This document shows positions 49,046 through 55,262 of a stretch of DNA of 55,262 nt, piece after piece. The position numbers and the translations under genes were made by a program. This DNA is from an uncultured Christensenella sp. (GTDB taxonomy: Bacteria > Bacillota > Clostridia > Christensenellales > Borkfalkiaceae). The stretch covers positions 1 to 55,262 of the forward strand of contig CAJTVA010000006.1 in the NCBI GenBank assembly GCA_910579585.1, given 5' to 3'. The notes beneath the pieces are model-generated. The model was given only the letters and a program-made list of their open reading frames with translations. It searched no databases and had not been told where the DNA came from. Numbering within the stretch: the first letter of the stretch is position 1; the number at the start of each line of letters is the position of its first letter.

Positions 49046-50752
49046 TCAATTATACAATATCTCAAAATGTTTTAATGTTTCCTTTATCGCTTCCACCATT
49101 TTCGGTGTGGGATGCGGACGAGGGTGTTTTAATTCTTCGACGGCGTTTGGGGCGTCGTACATAGGCAAGCCTAAATCACGCTTGACTTCGGCTATGTACG
49201 CCGTGTGGACTTTGAAGCCGTAAGTTTGCTCGATATAGTCTTGCATTTTCTTATAGGTTACTTTTTCTTTCGGCTTGCGTTCTTCGGCACGTTTGGCAAC
49301 TTCTTTCAAAGATACTTGCCCTTCCTCTTCGCCGAACTCAACCTTTATGTTGATATGTCCGTCGGGTTTTTTGTGGGAAAGAACAACCAGCGTCTCGCAC
49401 CATTTGGTTTGGGGAAACATATCGAAGGGAGTTACCGAGGCGATTTCAAAGTCGCTTTCGGGGGCGGGGTTTTTTACAAGGGTTGCGCCCTCTTCTTTTA
49501 ACGTGCCCGTTAAAAGCCCCAAGTCGCGCGCGAGGGTCGCGGGGTTGCAGCTTATTAAAATTATTTTGTCTGCGCCCGAGCGCGCCGCGGCTTTGACGAC
49601 GCTGCGCTCCATTCCTTTTCTTGGCGGGTCGCAGACGATAATTTTATTTTTGCCCGCAGTCAGCGCGAAAACCTTTTCGATTTCGTTCTCGACCGCACCG
49701 CAGATATTGAACATTTTGCCCGCCAAGCCGTTGGCTTCTTTAAGTTCGTCAGCACAGTGCGAAGCTTCTTCGACGATTTCTACTCCGTAGGAAAGCGCGC
49801 ATTTTTTAGCGAGCATTGCCGTAAGCATACCGCCGCCGCTGTACAAGTCGAGCGCGACGGCGCCCTCTTCCGCTTCTTCGAGTACCCGAGAGTACAGTTT
49901 TGCGCGCACGTCGTCGTTGACCTGCACGAAAGTCTGCGCGCCAGCGCGGAACTTTATTCCGCCGCTTTCCGCCTCGAAATAGCCTAAACCGCGGCATATG
50001 TGCCACTCTTCCGAAAAAATCGCGTTGCCCTGCGACGGGTTTACGTTCAATAAAAATGTAAAATCTTCGAAGTTTTTTTCAAGCTCGGAAATAAGATAGC
50101 CGCAATCGATATTTTCTGCCGCTACAAGGGCGAAAATAAACTTTTTGCCTATCTCCCGTACGACTATGCGGCGGAGAACGCCCGTACGGGTTTCCTCGTT
50201 ATACCCCCGAATATGCCGCGCTTTCGCAAAATTTTTGACTGCGGCGATAACTTTTTTGACCCATTCGGACTGAATAAGGCAATCGTCGGTTTCCACTATC
50301 CTGTGGCTGTGCGGAGCATAGAACCCGCATACCGTTTCGCCCGCCGGGTTTTCGCCTATGGGCATGGCAAGCTTGTTGCGGTAGCGGTATTCGCTGTCGC
50401 AAGGCACGGTTTTTTCGACTTTTACGTCCAGCCCGCCGATTTTTCTTAAAGCGGAGGCGACGGCTTCCCTTTTGAAGTCGAGCTGAGCCGCGTAATTCAT
50501 ATGCTGAATATCGCACCCGCCGCACTTTTTAAACACGGGGCAGGGCGGATTGACCCGCGAATATGCCGCGGTTCCGACGTTTTCGAGCTTACCGTAGGCG
50601 ATATTGCCCTTGACCTTTAAGGCTTTGAACGAAACATCTTCCCCGACAAGACAAAAGGGCACGAACGCCGTCGTGCCGCCGATTTTTATTATTCCCTCGC
50701 CGTCCGTGCCGAGCCCCGAAACGACGCCTTTGTATATAACGTTCTTTTCCAT
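49046..50752 (-). CDS. rlmD: 23S rRNA (uracil-5-)-methyltransferase RlmD/RumA type
   Basis: Methylates a uridine of 23S rRNA using SAM. This 568-aa protein has an N-terminal TRAM domain (1-60), the [4Fe-4S] cysteine motif CPVFKKCGGC near 72, the SAM-binding LYSGGGMLTAML, CDPPRKGMERSV, and the catalytic Cys in ISCNPATLARD near 402. The enzyme proper ends near residue 462 (ETLVVLSHK). About 105 more residues follow (from HINIKVEFGEEEGQ to the end), an extension seen in some Firmicute homologues. The start overlaps the stop of the upstream membrane-protein gene. Confidence 0.92.
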   Translation of the reverse strand: MEKNVIYKGVVSGLGTDGEGIIKIGGTTAFVPFCLVGEDVSFKALKVKGNIAYGKLENVGTAAYSRVNPPCPVFKKCGGCDIQHMNYAAQLDFKREAVASALRKIGGLDVKVEKTVPCDSEYRYRNKLAMPIGENPAGETVCGFYAPHSHRIVETDDCLIQSEWVKKVIAAVKNFAKARHIRGYNEETRTGVLRRIVVREIGKKFIFALVAAENIDCGYLISELEKNFEDFTFLLNVNPSQGNAIFSEEWHICRGLGYFEAESGGIKFRAGAQTFVQVNDDVRAKLYSRVLEEAEEGAVALDLYSGGGMLTAMLAKKCALSYGVEIVEEASHCADELKEANGLAGKMFNICGAVENEIEKVFALTAGKNKIIVCDPPRKGMERSVVKAAARSGADKIILISCNPATLARDLGLLTGTLKEEGATLVKNPAPESDFEIASVTPFDMFPQTKWCETLVVLSHKKPDGHINIKVEFGEEEGQVSLKEVAKRAEERKPKEKVTYKKMQDYIEQTYGFKVHTAYIAEVKRDLGLPMYDAPNAVEELKHPRPHPTPKMVEAIKETLKHFEILYN

Positions 50753-51306
50753 TATTTTTTAATTCTGAAAACAAGTTTGTTGACAAGTATCTGTATTTTG
50801 AAAATAAGGTAGTCGTAGATAAAGAACAGAACCGAACCCGCCGTAAAGATTATGACATACAACCGCCAGCCCGTGATTACGGCTTCAACGGGCTCGGGCA
50901 GGGACGCGCCGCCTATTACGTAAATTAAAAAGTAACCGGCAATCAACGTGCAGTCAAACCAAACGGCTTTAATTGCCAAGGCGAGCCATCTGTTAACTTT
51001 GAAGCGGATTTGGAGGGCGTTCAATAACGGGTGAAGCCCGAAAAACATTGCAAAAGGCACCAAGTCCCAAAACTTGACAGCCGCACCGAGGACGACGGCG
51101 AGAATTACCGTGCCGAGATAGGCAAGCAATCCGCCTTTGAAAAACTGCTTAGATAAGGGCAACATAAGCGCGATTATCCCTATAAGATAACCCGTTGCGA
51201 CCAACCAGCCGCTGAGTATGCCCAGCGCCAGCGCGCCCGCCGCAATCGCGCAAGATATGCCCGATAAAGCTATTTCGAATGTCTTGTCGTTCCTCTTTTT
51301 CCCCAT
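50752..51306 (-). CDS. small integral membrane protein of unknown function
   Basis: A 184-aa protein with about five hydrophobic segments (for example AAGALALGILSGWLVATGYL and GLLAYLGTVILAVVLGAAVK). I do not recognise a functional family. The gene overlaps the rlmD start (TAATG), indicating translational coupling, and lies downstream of R2 copy 3. Confidence 0.75.
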   Translation of the reverse strand: MGKKRNDKTFEIALSGISCAIAAGALALGILSGWLVATGYLIGIIALMLPLSKQFFKGGLLAYLGTVILAVVLGAAVKFWDLVPFAMFFGLHPLLNALQIRFKVNRWLALAIKAVWFDCTLIAGYFLIYVIGGASLPEPVEAVITGWRLYVIIFTAGSVLFFIYDYLIFKIQILVNKLVFRIKK

Positions 51307-51318
51307 TTCAATATTTTA

Positions 51319-51495
51319 CGGCGCAACCGAAAATCACGCTTTTTGGTTAGCGCACCCAATTTGCGAACCCTTTCGCCTCAATAGGGTGAAGTGCCGCAAT
51401 TATATATGTGTGTGCCCTTAAAAATTGCGGCACGAGGGGCTAGCCCCTAAAAATCACTAAAAATCGCAGACGCTTAAATTGCCGAGATTTTTGTG
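51319..51495 (-). repeat. R2 palindromic element, copy 3 (inverted)
   Basis: Read on the minus strand it matches copies 1 and 2: CACAAAAATCTCGGC, TGCGATTTTTAGTGATTTTT, AGGGGC-TA-GCCCCT, GTGCCGCAATT...AATTGCGGCAC, CAAATTGGGTGCGC, then a GCGCTAACC/GGTTGCGC stem. It fills the gap between the J-domain-like gene and the membrane-protein gene. Confidence 0.85.
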
Positions 51496-51501
51496 AATTA
51501 C

Positions 51502-52140
51502 TTACCTGCAACAGCCGTTGCAAAGGCAGTTAAGACACATATTGAGATAGCAACACTCTATGCAGTTTGCGCAGAAATTTCCGCCCATCTGGTCGCCCGA
51601 AGCGTTGCTGTCCATAGTCTGACCCTGATAAGTACTCTGCTGATTTTGCCCCGCGCCCTGACCCTGTGCGCCCGACTGTGCGTCGTTGCTGATTTTTTCG
51701 TTCAGCTTTCTGTACGTTTCTTTATACTTTGCGTTGTCGGGTTCGAGCTGAATGGCGATTTCAAGCTGCTTCTTGCTCTCGTTTATCCAACTTTTGCGGT
51801 AGAATACGACGCTTTGCAAATAGTGCCATCTTGCGCCGCGCTCGTTGAAAGTATCGAGAACGCGTTGCGCCTCGGCAATATTGCCGTCCTTTAAGTAGCT
51901 TTCGACCTTTTCGTAAAGGTCACCGCCGTCCTCCGAAAAAGAATTTTCTTTCAGTTCGGCTTCAAGCTCGGCGTAAGCGACGTCGATTTTGGTAAGCATT
52001 CTCGCCGCCTCGTTGCCCGTTTCTCCGTCTTTAAATCTGTCTTCGAGGTACTTTTCGCGCAAAGTTTCGTACGCTGCTTTTATCTCCTGCAACGTCGCGC
52101 CCTCTTCAAGCCCGAAAAGTTCAAGATTTTTTTTGTTCAT
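51502..52140 (-). CDS. J-domain-like protein with Cys-rich tail
   Basis: A 212-aa protein. Residues 5-60 resemble a J-domain (LFGLEEGATLQEIKAAYETL, AARMLTKIDVAYAEL) but lack the HPD tripeptide needed to stimulate DnaK. Residues 70-150 are helical with TPR-like spacing. A Gln/Gly/Ser linker leads to a C-terminal tail with nine cysteines in 25 residues (CANCIECC, CLNCLCNGCC). The ATG at 52140 has AAGGAG upstream and overlaps the DUF5685 gene by 20 bp. Function unknown; the gene pair is conserved in Clostridia as I recall. Confidence 0.8.
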   Translation of the reverse strand: MNKKNLELFGLEEGATLQEIKAAYETLREKYLEDRFKDGETGNEAARMLTKIDVAYAELEAELKENSFSEDGGDLYEKVESYLKDGNIAEAQRVLDTFNERGARWHYLQSVVFYRKSWINESKKQLEIAIQLEPDNAKYKETYRKLNEKISNDAQSGAQGQGAGQNQQSTYQGQTMDSNASGDQMGGNFCANCIECCYLNMCLNCLCNGCCR

Positions 52141-53011
52141 AATTCTCTCCTTCGCTCTGCCCGCAGCCGCAAGTGTTTCCATAGAAAAGCTTTCTCGTTT
52201 TCAAAGGTATGCCGCGCAGGACAATATTGTCCGTCAGGTCGTGATTGAAATAAAATTTAATGTTTTGCAGGCTTTCGCGCATATCGGCGAAAAGACTGTT
52301 GAAAATAAACTTCCACTCGGCTTCGAATTTTTGAACGGCTTCCTTTTTGCACGCTATACCCGAAGCGCGGTAAAGCGCGTTGTAGCGACCTTTTTTAACG
52401 TCCTTGTCGTAGTCGTCCAAAGCGTCGGCAAGATATACCCATTTACCGAGCGCATAAAAAAGTTTTTGCGTATGCGGCGTGGAATATTCGCCCAAAAGGC
52501 AGGAAGATATATCGCGCATCATTTGAGCGGTGGGGTCCGCGGCTTCGTCTATAACCGAGCAACCCGACCGTTCCAGCTCAGCCTGCCGCGCCGTTTCGCG
52601 GGCGATGATTTCGCCTATTTCGGGGTGGCGCTTTACCGCTTTTTTAAAGCCGCGTTTATAAAGATGGCGGAAAACTCCCTTTTTATCGCCGTCGGCTTTG
52701 TCGTCGCAGAGCTTGTAGTATGCAAGCACGGTGTTAACGCAACCGAGCGCAACCGTGGTATTATCGACGGCGGCAATCGGGCGGCGACGTATCCAATGAA
52801 TGGCGCATCGCCGTCTTTCTATGATTACGTCCTCGCCGCGGATATTATGAACGAGCGCCGACGTAAAAGCCATATCGTAAGTGAGCGCGCTACGCGCCGT
52901 CTGGCCGCAACCCGCGCCTATGCTTTTGCAAAGTCCGCAATATAAAGCTTTATATAATGTTTCGTCCTTTTTGAAAAGGTACGGCGAGTCGGGGTTGATA
53001 TATCCAAACAT
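52121..53011 (-). CDS. DUF5685 family protein
   Basis: A 296-aa protein starting MFGYINPDSPYLFKKDE, with the paired-cysteine segment YCGLCKSIGAGCG near residue 30 and the acidic ALDDYDKDVKKGRYN near 205, both hallmarks I associate with DUF5685. No membrane helix or signal peptide. It is coupled by overlap to the J-domain-like gene, so the two products probably act together. Molecular role unknown. Confidence 0.82.
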   Translation of the reverse strand: MFGYINPDSPYLFKKDETLYKALYCGLCKSIGAGCGQTARSALTYDMAFTSALVHNIRGEDVIIERRRCAIHWIRRRPIAAVDNTTVALGCVNTVLAYYKLCDDKADGDKKGVFRHLYKRGFKKAVKRHPEIGEIIARETARQAELERSGCSVIDEAADPTAQMMRDISSCLLGEYSTPHTQKLFYALGKWVYLADALDDYDKDVKKGRYNALYRASGIACKKEAVQKFEAEWKFIFNSLFADMRESLQNIKFYFNHDLTDNIVLRGIPLKTRKLFYGNTCGCGQSEGENYEQKKS

Positions 53012-53040
53012 AATAAATATTTAACTTAATAACGAAACAT

Positions 53041-53161
53041 AAAAACACAGAGAAGCGAGCAAGACAAGGCGCGCAAGAAAAACCCGAAAGAGCTTACTTT
53101 GCGTAAGTGAGTGAGGGTTGCCACAGCGCAACGACGTATTGCGACGCTTATATGCGTTTTT
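53041..53161. repeat. R1 palindromic element, copy F
   Basis: A 121-bp copy outside the pectin cluster. Arms AAAACACAGAGAAGCG and CGCTTATATGCGTTTT (one A.C mismatch), AACCC/GGGTT, apex CTTAC-TTTGC-GTAAG. It starts at the trpS stop codon and fills the gap to the DUF5685 gene. Confidence 0.85.
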
Positions 53162-54158
53162 ATAATTGATAAAAACCGATTTTCTTGTAGACTTTGCTTA
53201 AAGTTTTATTGGCGGCGCGGGCGGCGCGTTCTGCACCCGAGCGAAGCACTCCCTCGAGATAAGCTTTGTCCGCAAGCAGTCTTGCCTGTTCTTTTTGAAT
53301 GGGAAAAAGCTTATCTGCAACCGTTTCGCCGACGGCAAGCTTAAAATCGCCGTAGCCCTTGCCCGCGAAGTCGGCTTCGGCTTCCGCGACAGTCTTACCC
53401 GTAAACGCAGAATAGATGGATAAAAGATTGCTTATACCCGCCTTGGTTTCGGGGTCGTACTTTATTTCGGAGCCGCTGTCCGTTACGGCGCGCTTGAACT
53501 TTCTTATTACCGTATCTCTGTCGTCGGATAAAAATATCGAGCCGTTGGGGTTTTCCGCAGACTTAGACATTTTCTTTGCGGGGTCCTGCAAGTCGTTGAT
53601 TTTGGCGCCGATTTTCGCGTAAAGCGCTTCGGGCACTTTGAACGTGGGCGAAAAAGCGTTGTTGAAGCGTTGCGCGATGTCGCGCGCGATTTCGACGTGC
53701 TGTCTTTGGTCGAGCCCGACGGGTACGACATCGGTCTGATACAGAAGGATATCCGCCGCCATTAAAACGGGGTAATCCATCAGCCCCATATTTATATTTT
53801 CCGCGTGGCGCAAAGATTTATCCTTAAATTGGGTCATTCTTTCCATTTCGCCGACGTAGGTGAATGTGTTGAGTACCCAGCAAAGCTCGGCGTGAGCGGG
53901 CACGTGCGACTGAACGTACATTACGCACTTTTCGGGGTCCACTCCGCAAGCGATATACAGCGCAATGACTTCGAGCGTTTTCTGCCTGAGCTCCGCGGGA
54001 ACCTGCCTTACGGTTATTGCATGCATATTCGCAACGGCAAAAAAGCAGTTGTAATCGTTTTGCAAGGATATCCAGTTCTTTATCGGCCCGATATAATTGC
54101 CTATAGTAAGGTTATTGGTCGGCTGTATTGCCGAATACAAAATTTTTCTTTCTTCCAT
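53160..54158 (-). CDS. trpS: tryptophanyl-tRNA synthetase
   Basis: Charges tRNA-Trp. This 332-aa class I synthetase of normal length has PTNNLTIGNYIG at residue 10 (HIGH equivalent TIGN), the specificity region around GLDQRQHVEIARDIA, and KKMSKS near residue 195. No T-box leader is visible upstream. The start is preceded by a weak ribosome binding site. R1 copy F lies directly downstream. Confidence 0.96.
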   Translation of the reverse strand: MEERKILYSAIQPTNNLTIGNYIGPIKNWISLQNDYNCFFAVANMHAITVRQVPAELRQKTLEVIALYIACGVDPEKCVMYVQSHVPAHAELCWVLNTFTYVGEMERMTQFKDKSLRHAENINMGLMDYPVLMAADILLYQTDVVPVGLDQRQHVEIARDIAQRFNNAFSPTFKVPEALYAKIGAKINDLQDPAKKMSKSAENPNGSIFLSDDRDTVIRKFKRAVTDSGSEIKYDPETKAGISNLLSIYSAFTGKTVAEAEADFAGKGYGDFKLAVGETVADKLFPIQKEQARLLADKAYLEGVLRSGAERAARAANKTLSKVYKKIGFYQL

Positions 54159-54180
54159 ACTCTACCACTTTTACTTTCTT

Positions 54181-54210
54181 ATCATAACATAAAGCAAAAT
54201 AAAAAGTAAA
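54181..54210 (-). promoter_or_regulatory. predicted trpS promoter
   Basis: On the minus strand TTTACT (54205-54210), 18-nt spacer, TATGAT (54181-54186), about 22 bp before the trpS ATG. The short leader leaves no room for a T-box. Confidence 0.5.
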
Positions 54211-54270
54211 GTTATTTTTTAAATTGCCCGATTTAATCACCTAATAAAGCTTTTGTTATCACTTTTTCAA

Positions 54271-54367
54271 CATAAAAAGCCGCCCACGTGCGTTTGACTT
54301 GCGCTAAGCAATAATTGCTGTAATGCAATTAAGATACTCAGTCAAGCGGAACGCTTGCGCGGGCAGC
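54271..54367 (-). terminator. large interrupted stem-loop terminator of the lipoprotein gene
   Basis: On the minus strand GCTGCCC (54361-54367) pairs with GGGCGGC (54279-54285), with inner TTGAC/GTCAA and a small AGCAAT/ATTGCT hairpin at the top, followed by TTTTTATG. The single non-Watson-Crick outer pair is G.U on the minus-strand RNA, favouring that direction. It is longer than a standard terminator. Confidence 0.6.
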
Positions 54368-54389
54368 TGCATTGTTTTTATTAGTTTAA

Positions 54390-55223
54390 TCAGTTGTTGG
54401 AAGCCTTGTAATCTTCAACGGCTTTCTTAGCCGCGTCGGACGCGGAAACCGTGGTGCCGGAGTATGCGGAAAAGTTGTAAACCATTTTAGCCGTGGTGGA
54501 CATTTTGGAGTTCTCGTCACCCTCTTCTTCGGTATATTCGGAAGAAATACCTACAACGTAACCGCCTTTAACGGAAACCGAAATTTTCATTTCTATGCTG
54601 TACTGCCAAAGGGTTGCGGTATATACGCCGCCCGAATATGTAAACGCATCATAGAGTTCGTCCAACGTGGAAGCTGTGCCGCCCTCCGTGGTAGAATAAG
54701 TCTGGGTAAACAAGTAGCCCATACCGCCGCTGACGGCAGAAGAATACTCTCTTACTTCCCATTCGGGGGTTTCTTCGGTGCCGTCGTACATTGCAGTGTA
54801 ATACGTATCGCCGTCTTTGACGCCATACTGTTCCATTACATAGTCGCGCGCCTTGAATTCGTCTTCATCCTTCAATTCGTCGGGAACGCCCGACACAGTT
54901 ACTTTAACGCTGGAATTGCCGTAATAACTGCCGTTATCGATATCGTAATAAGTTTTGCCCTCGCCCTTGGTCGTAGCCGAAACGTTGAGGTCGGAAACCC
55001 CCAAATCTTCAATACTGCCGGTCAACTTTAATTCCATTTCCTGATAAGCGTCGACGGTGTAGTTTTTAGCTTCAACCGTAGCGGTTATCGCCTTTGCCCA
55101 ATCTTCTTTGGAAACTTCTTCGCCTTTGTTGATGTCGTGCCCGCCGCCGCAAGCGGTAAGGCCGATTAAACCCGTGGACATAACTGCACCTGCGACCAAT
55201 GTTGCAATAAGTTTTTTACGCAT
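54390..55223 (-). CDS. hypothetical lipoprotein
   Basis: A 277-aa secreted lipoprotein: MRKKLIATLVAGAVM signal and lipobox LTAC with Cys near residue 25, then a Gly/His-rich spacer. The mature part is beta-rich with many Thr, Tyr and Gly, and alternates charged and aromatic residues as in small LppX/LolA-like or bacterial lipoprotein folds, but I cannot name a family. AAGGAG precedes the ATG. It stands alone, with a strong terminator-like structure downstream. Confidence 0.8.
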   Translation of the reverse strand: MRKKLIATLVAGAVMSTGLIGLTACGGGHDINKGEEVSKEDWAKAITATVEAKNYTVDAYQEMELKLTGSIEDLGVSDLNVSATTKGEGKTYYDIDNGSYYGNSSVKVTVSGVPDELKDEDEFKARDYVMEQYGVKDGDTYYTAMYDGTEETPEWEVREYSSAVSGGMGYLFTQTYSTTEGGTASTLDELYDAFTYSGGVYTATLWQYSIEMKISVSVKGGYVVGISSEYTEEEGDENSKMSTTAKMVYNFSAYSGTTVSASDAAKKAVEDYKASNN

Positions 55224-55262
55224 AAATCTCTCCTTATCAAAGGGGCTGAATAATGCGTACTG

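Noticed and set aside
54159..54240. T-box leader for trpS
   Set aside because: Only about 20 nt of leader separates the predicted promoter from the ATG, and no T-box sequence is seen.

Overview
This window reads as chromosomal DNA from an uncultured, probably gut-dwelling Clostridia-type Firmicute. Evidence is the strong AGGAGG-type ribosome binding sites, Gram-positive lipoprotein signals (LAAC, FAAC, LTAC lipoboxes), a sortilegium of plant cell-wall sugar genes typical of gut Firmicutes, and the paired J-domain-like/DUF5685 genes. This taxonomic placement is inference. No tRNA, rRNA or CRISPR array was recognised.

Region 1 (about 1-28 kb) is a pectin/galacturonate utilisation cluster, nearly all on the minus strand. 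It holds a CUT1 sugar ABC importer (large solute-binding lipoprotein, two permeases, and a UgpC/MsmX-type ATPase further on), a surface PL1 pectate lyase lipoprotein, a cytoplasmic CE8 pectinesterase, and two converging catabolic branches. Galacturonate goes through UxaC, UxaB and UxaA; unsaturated uronate goes through KduI and KduD. Both yield 2-keto-3-deoxygluconate, which is handled by KdgK and a KdgA-VOC fusion. A TIM-barrel isomerase, a MATE exporter, a polysaccharide-deacetylase-like protein and a GH43 enzyme accompany them. No unsaturated-galacturonyl hydrolase (GH88/GH105) or GH28 is present in the window.

Region 2 (28-31.3 kb) is a small redox/regulator block: XRE regulator with a divergent small gene, flavodoxin-like reductase, aldo/keto reductase, cupin and LysR regulator. 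Region 3 (31.2-37.3 kb) is a small integrative mobilizable element with a large serine recombinase, a MobL-type relaxase whose natural start appears to be ATA, a hairpin-rich candidate oriT, a duplicated-domain DUF6291-like protein and an HsdR remnant.

Region 4 (37.4-49 kb) is one tight rhamnose operon reading leftward: GH3 glycosidase, GPH/MFS transporter, cytoplasmic GH78 alpha-L-rhamnosidase, rhaB, rhaA, rhaD. A divergent AraC regulator faces it, and two 20-bp-spaced direct repeats lie where a class II AraC activator would bind. Together with region 1 this suits growth on rhamnogalacturonan. Region 5 (49-55 kb) is housekeeping: RlmD-type methyltransferase, a membrane protein, a J-domain-like protein, DUF5685, TrpS and a lipoprotein.

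The most unusual signal is in the intergenic DNA. Two families of long imperfect palindromes (R1, seven copies of about 120-180 bp; R2, three copies of about 180-240 bp) occupy almost every gene junction of the pectin cluster and recur near trpS and rlmD. Their arms differ between copies but stay complementary. R1 always starts at or just after the stop codon of the upstream gene, in one orientation. A second signal is a long-range-paired, probably independently transcribed RNA at 18775-19020, with its own promoter and terminator.
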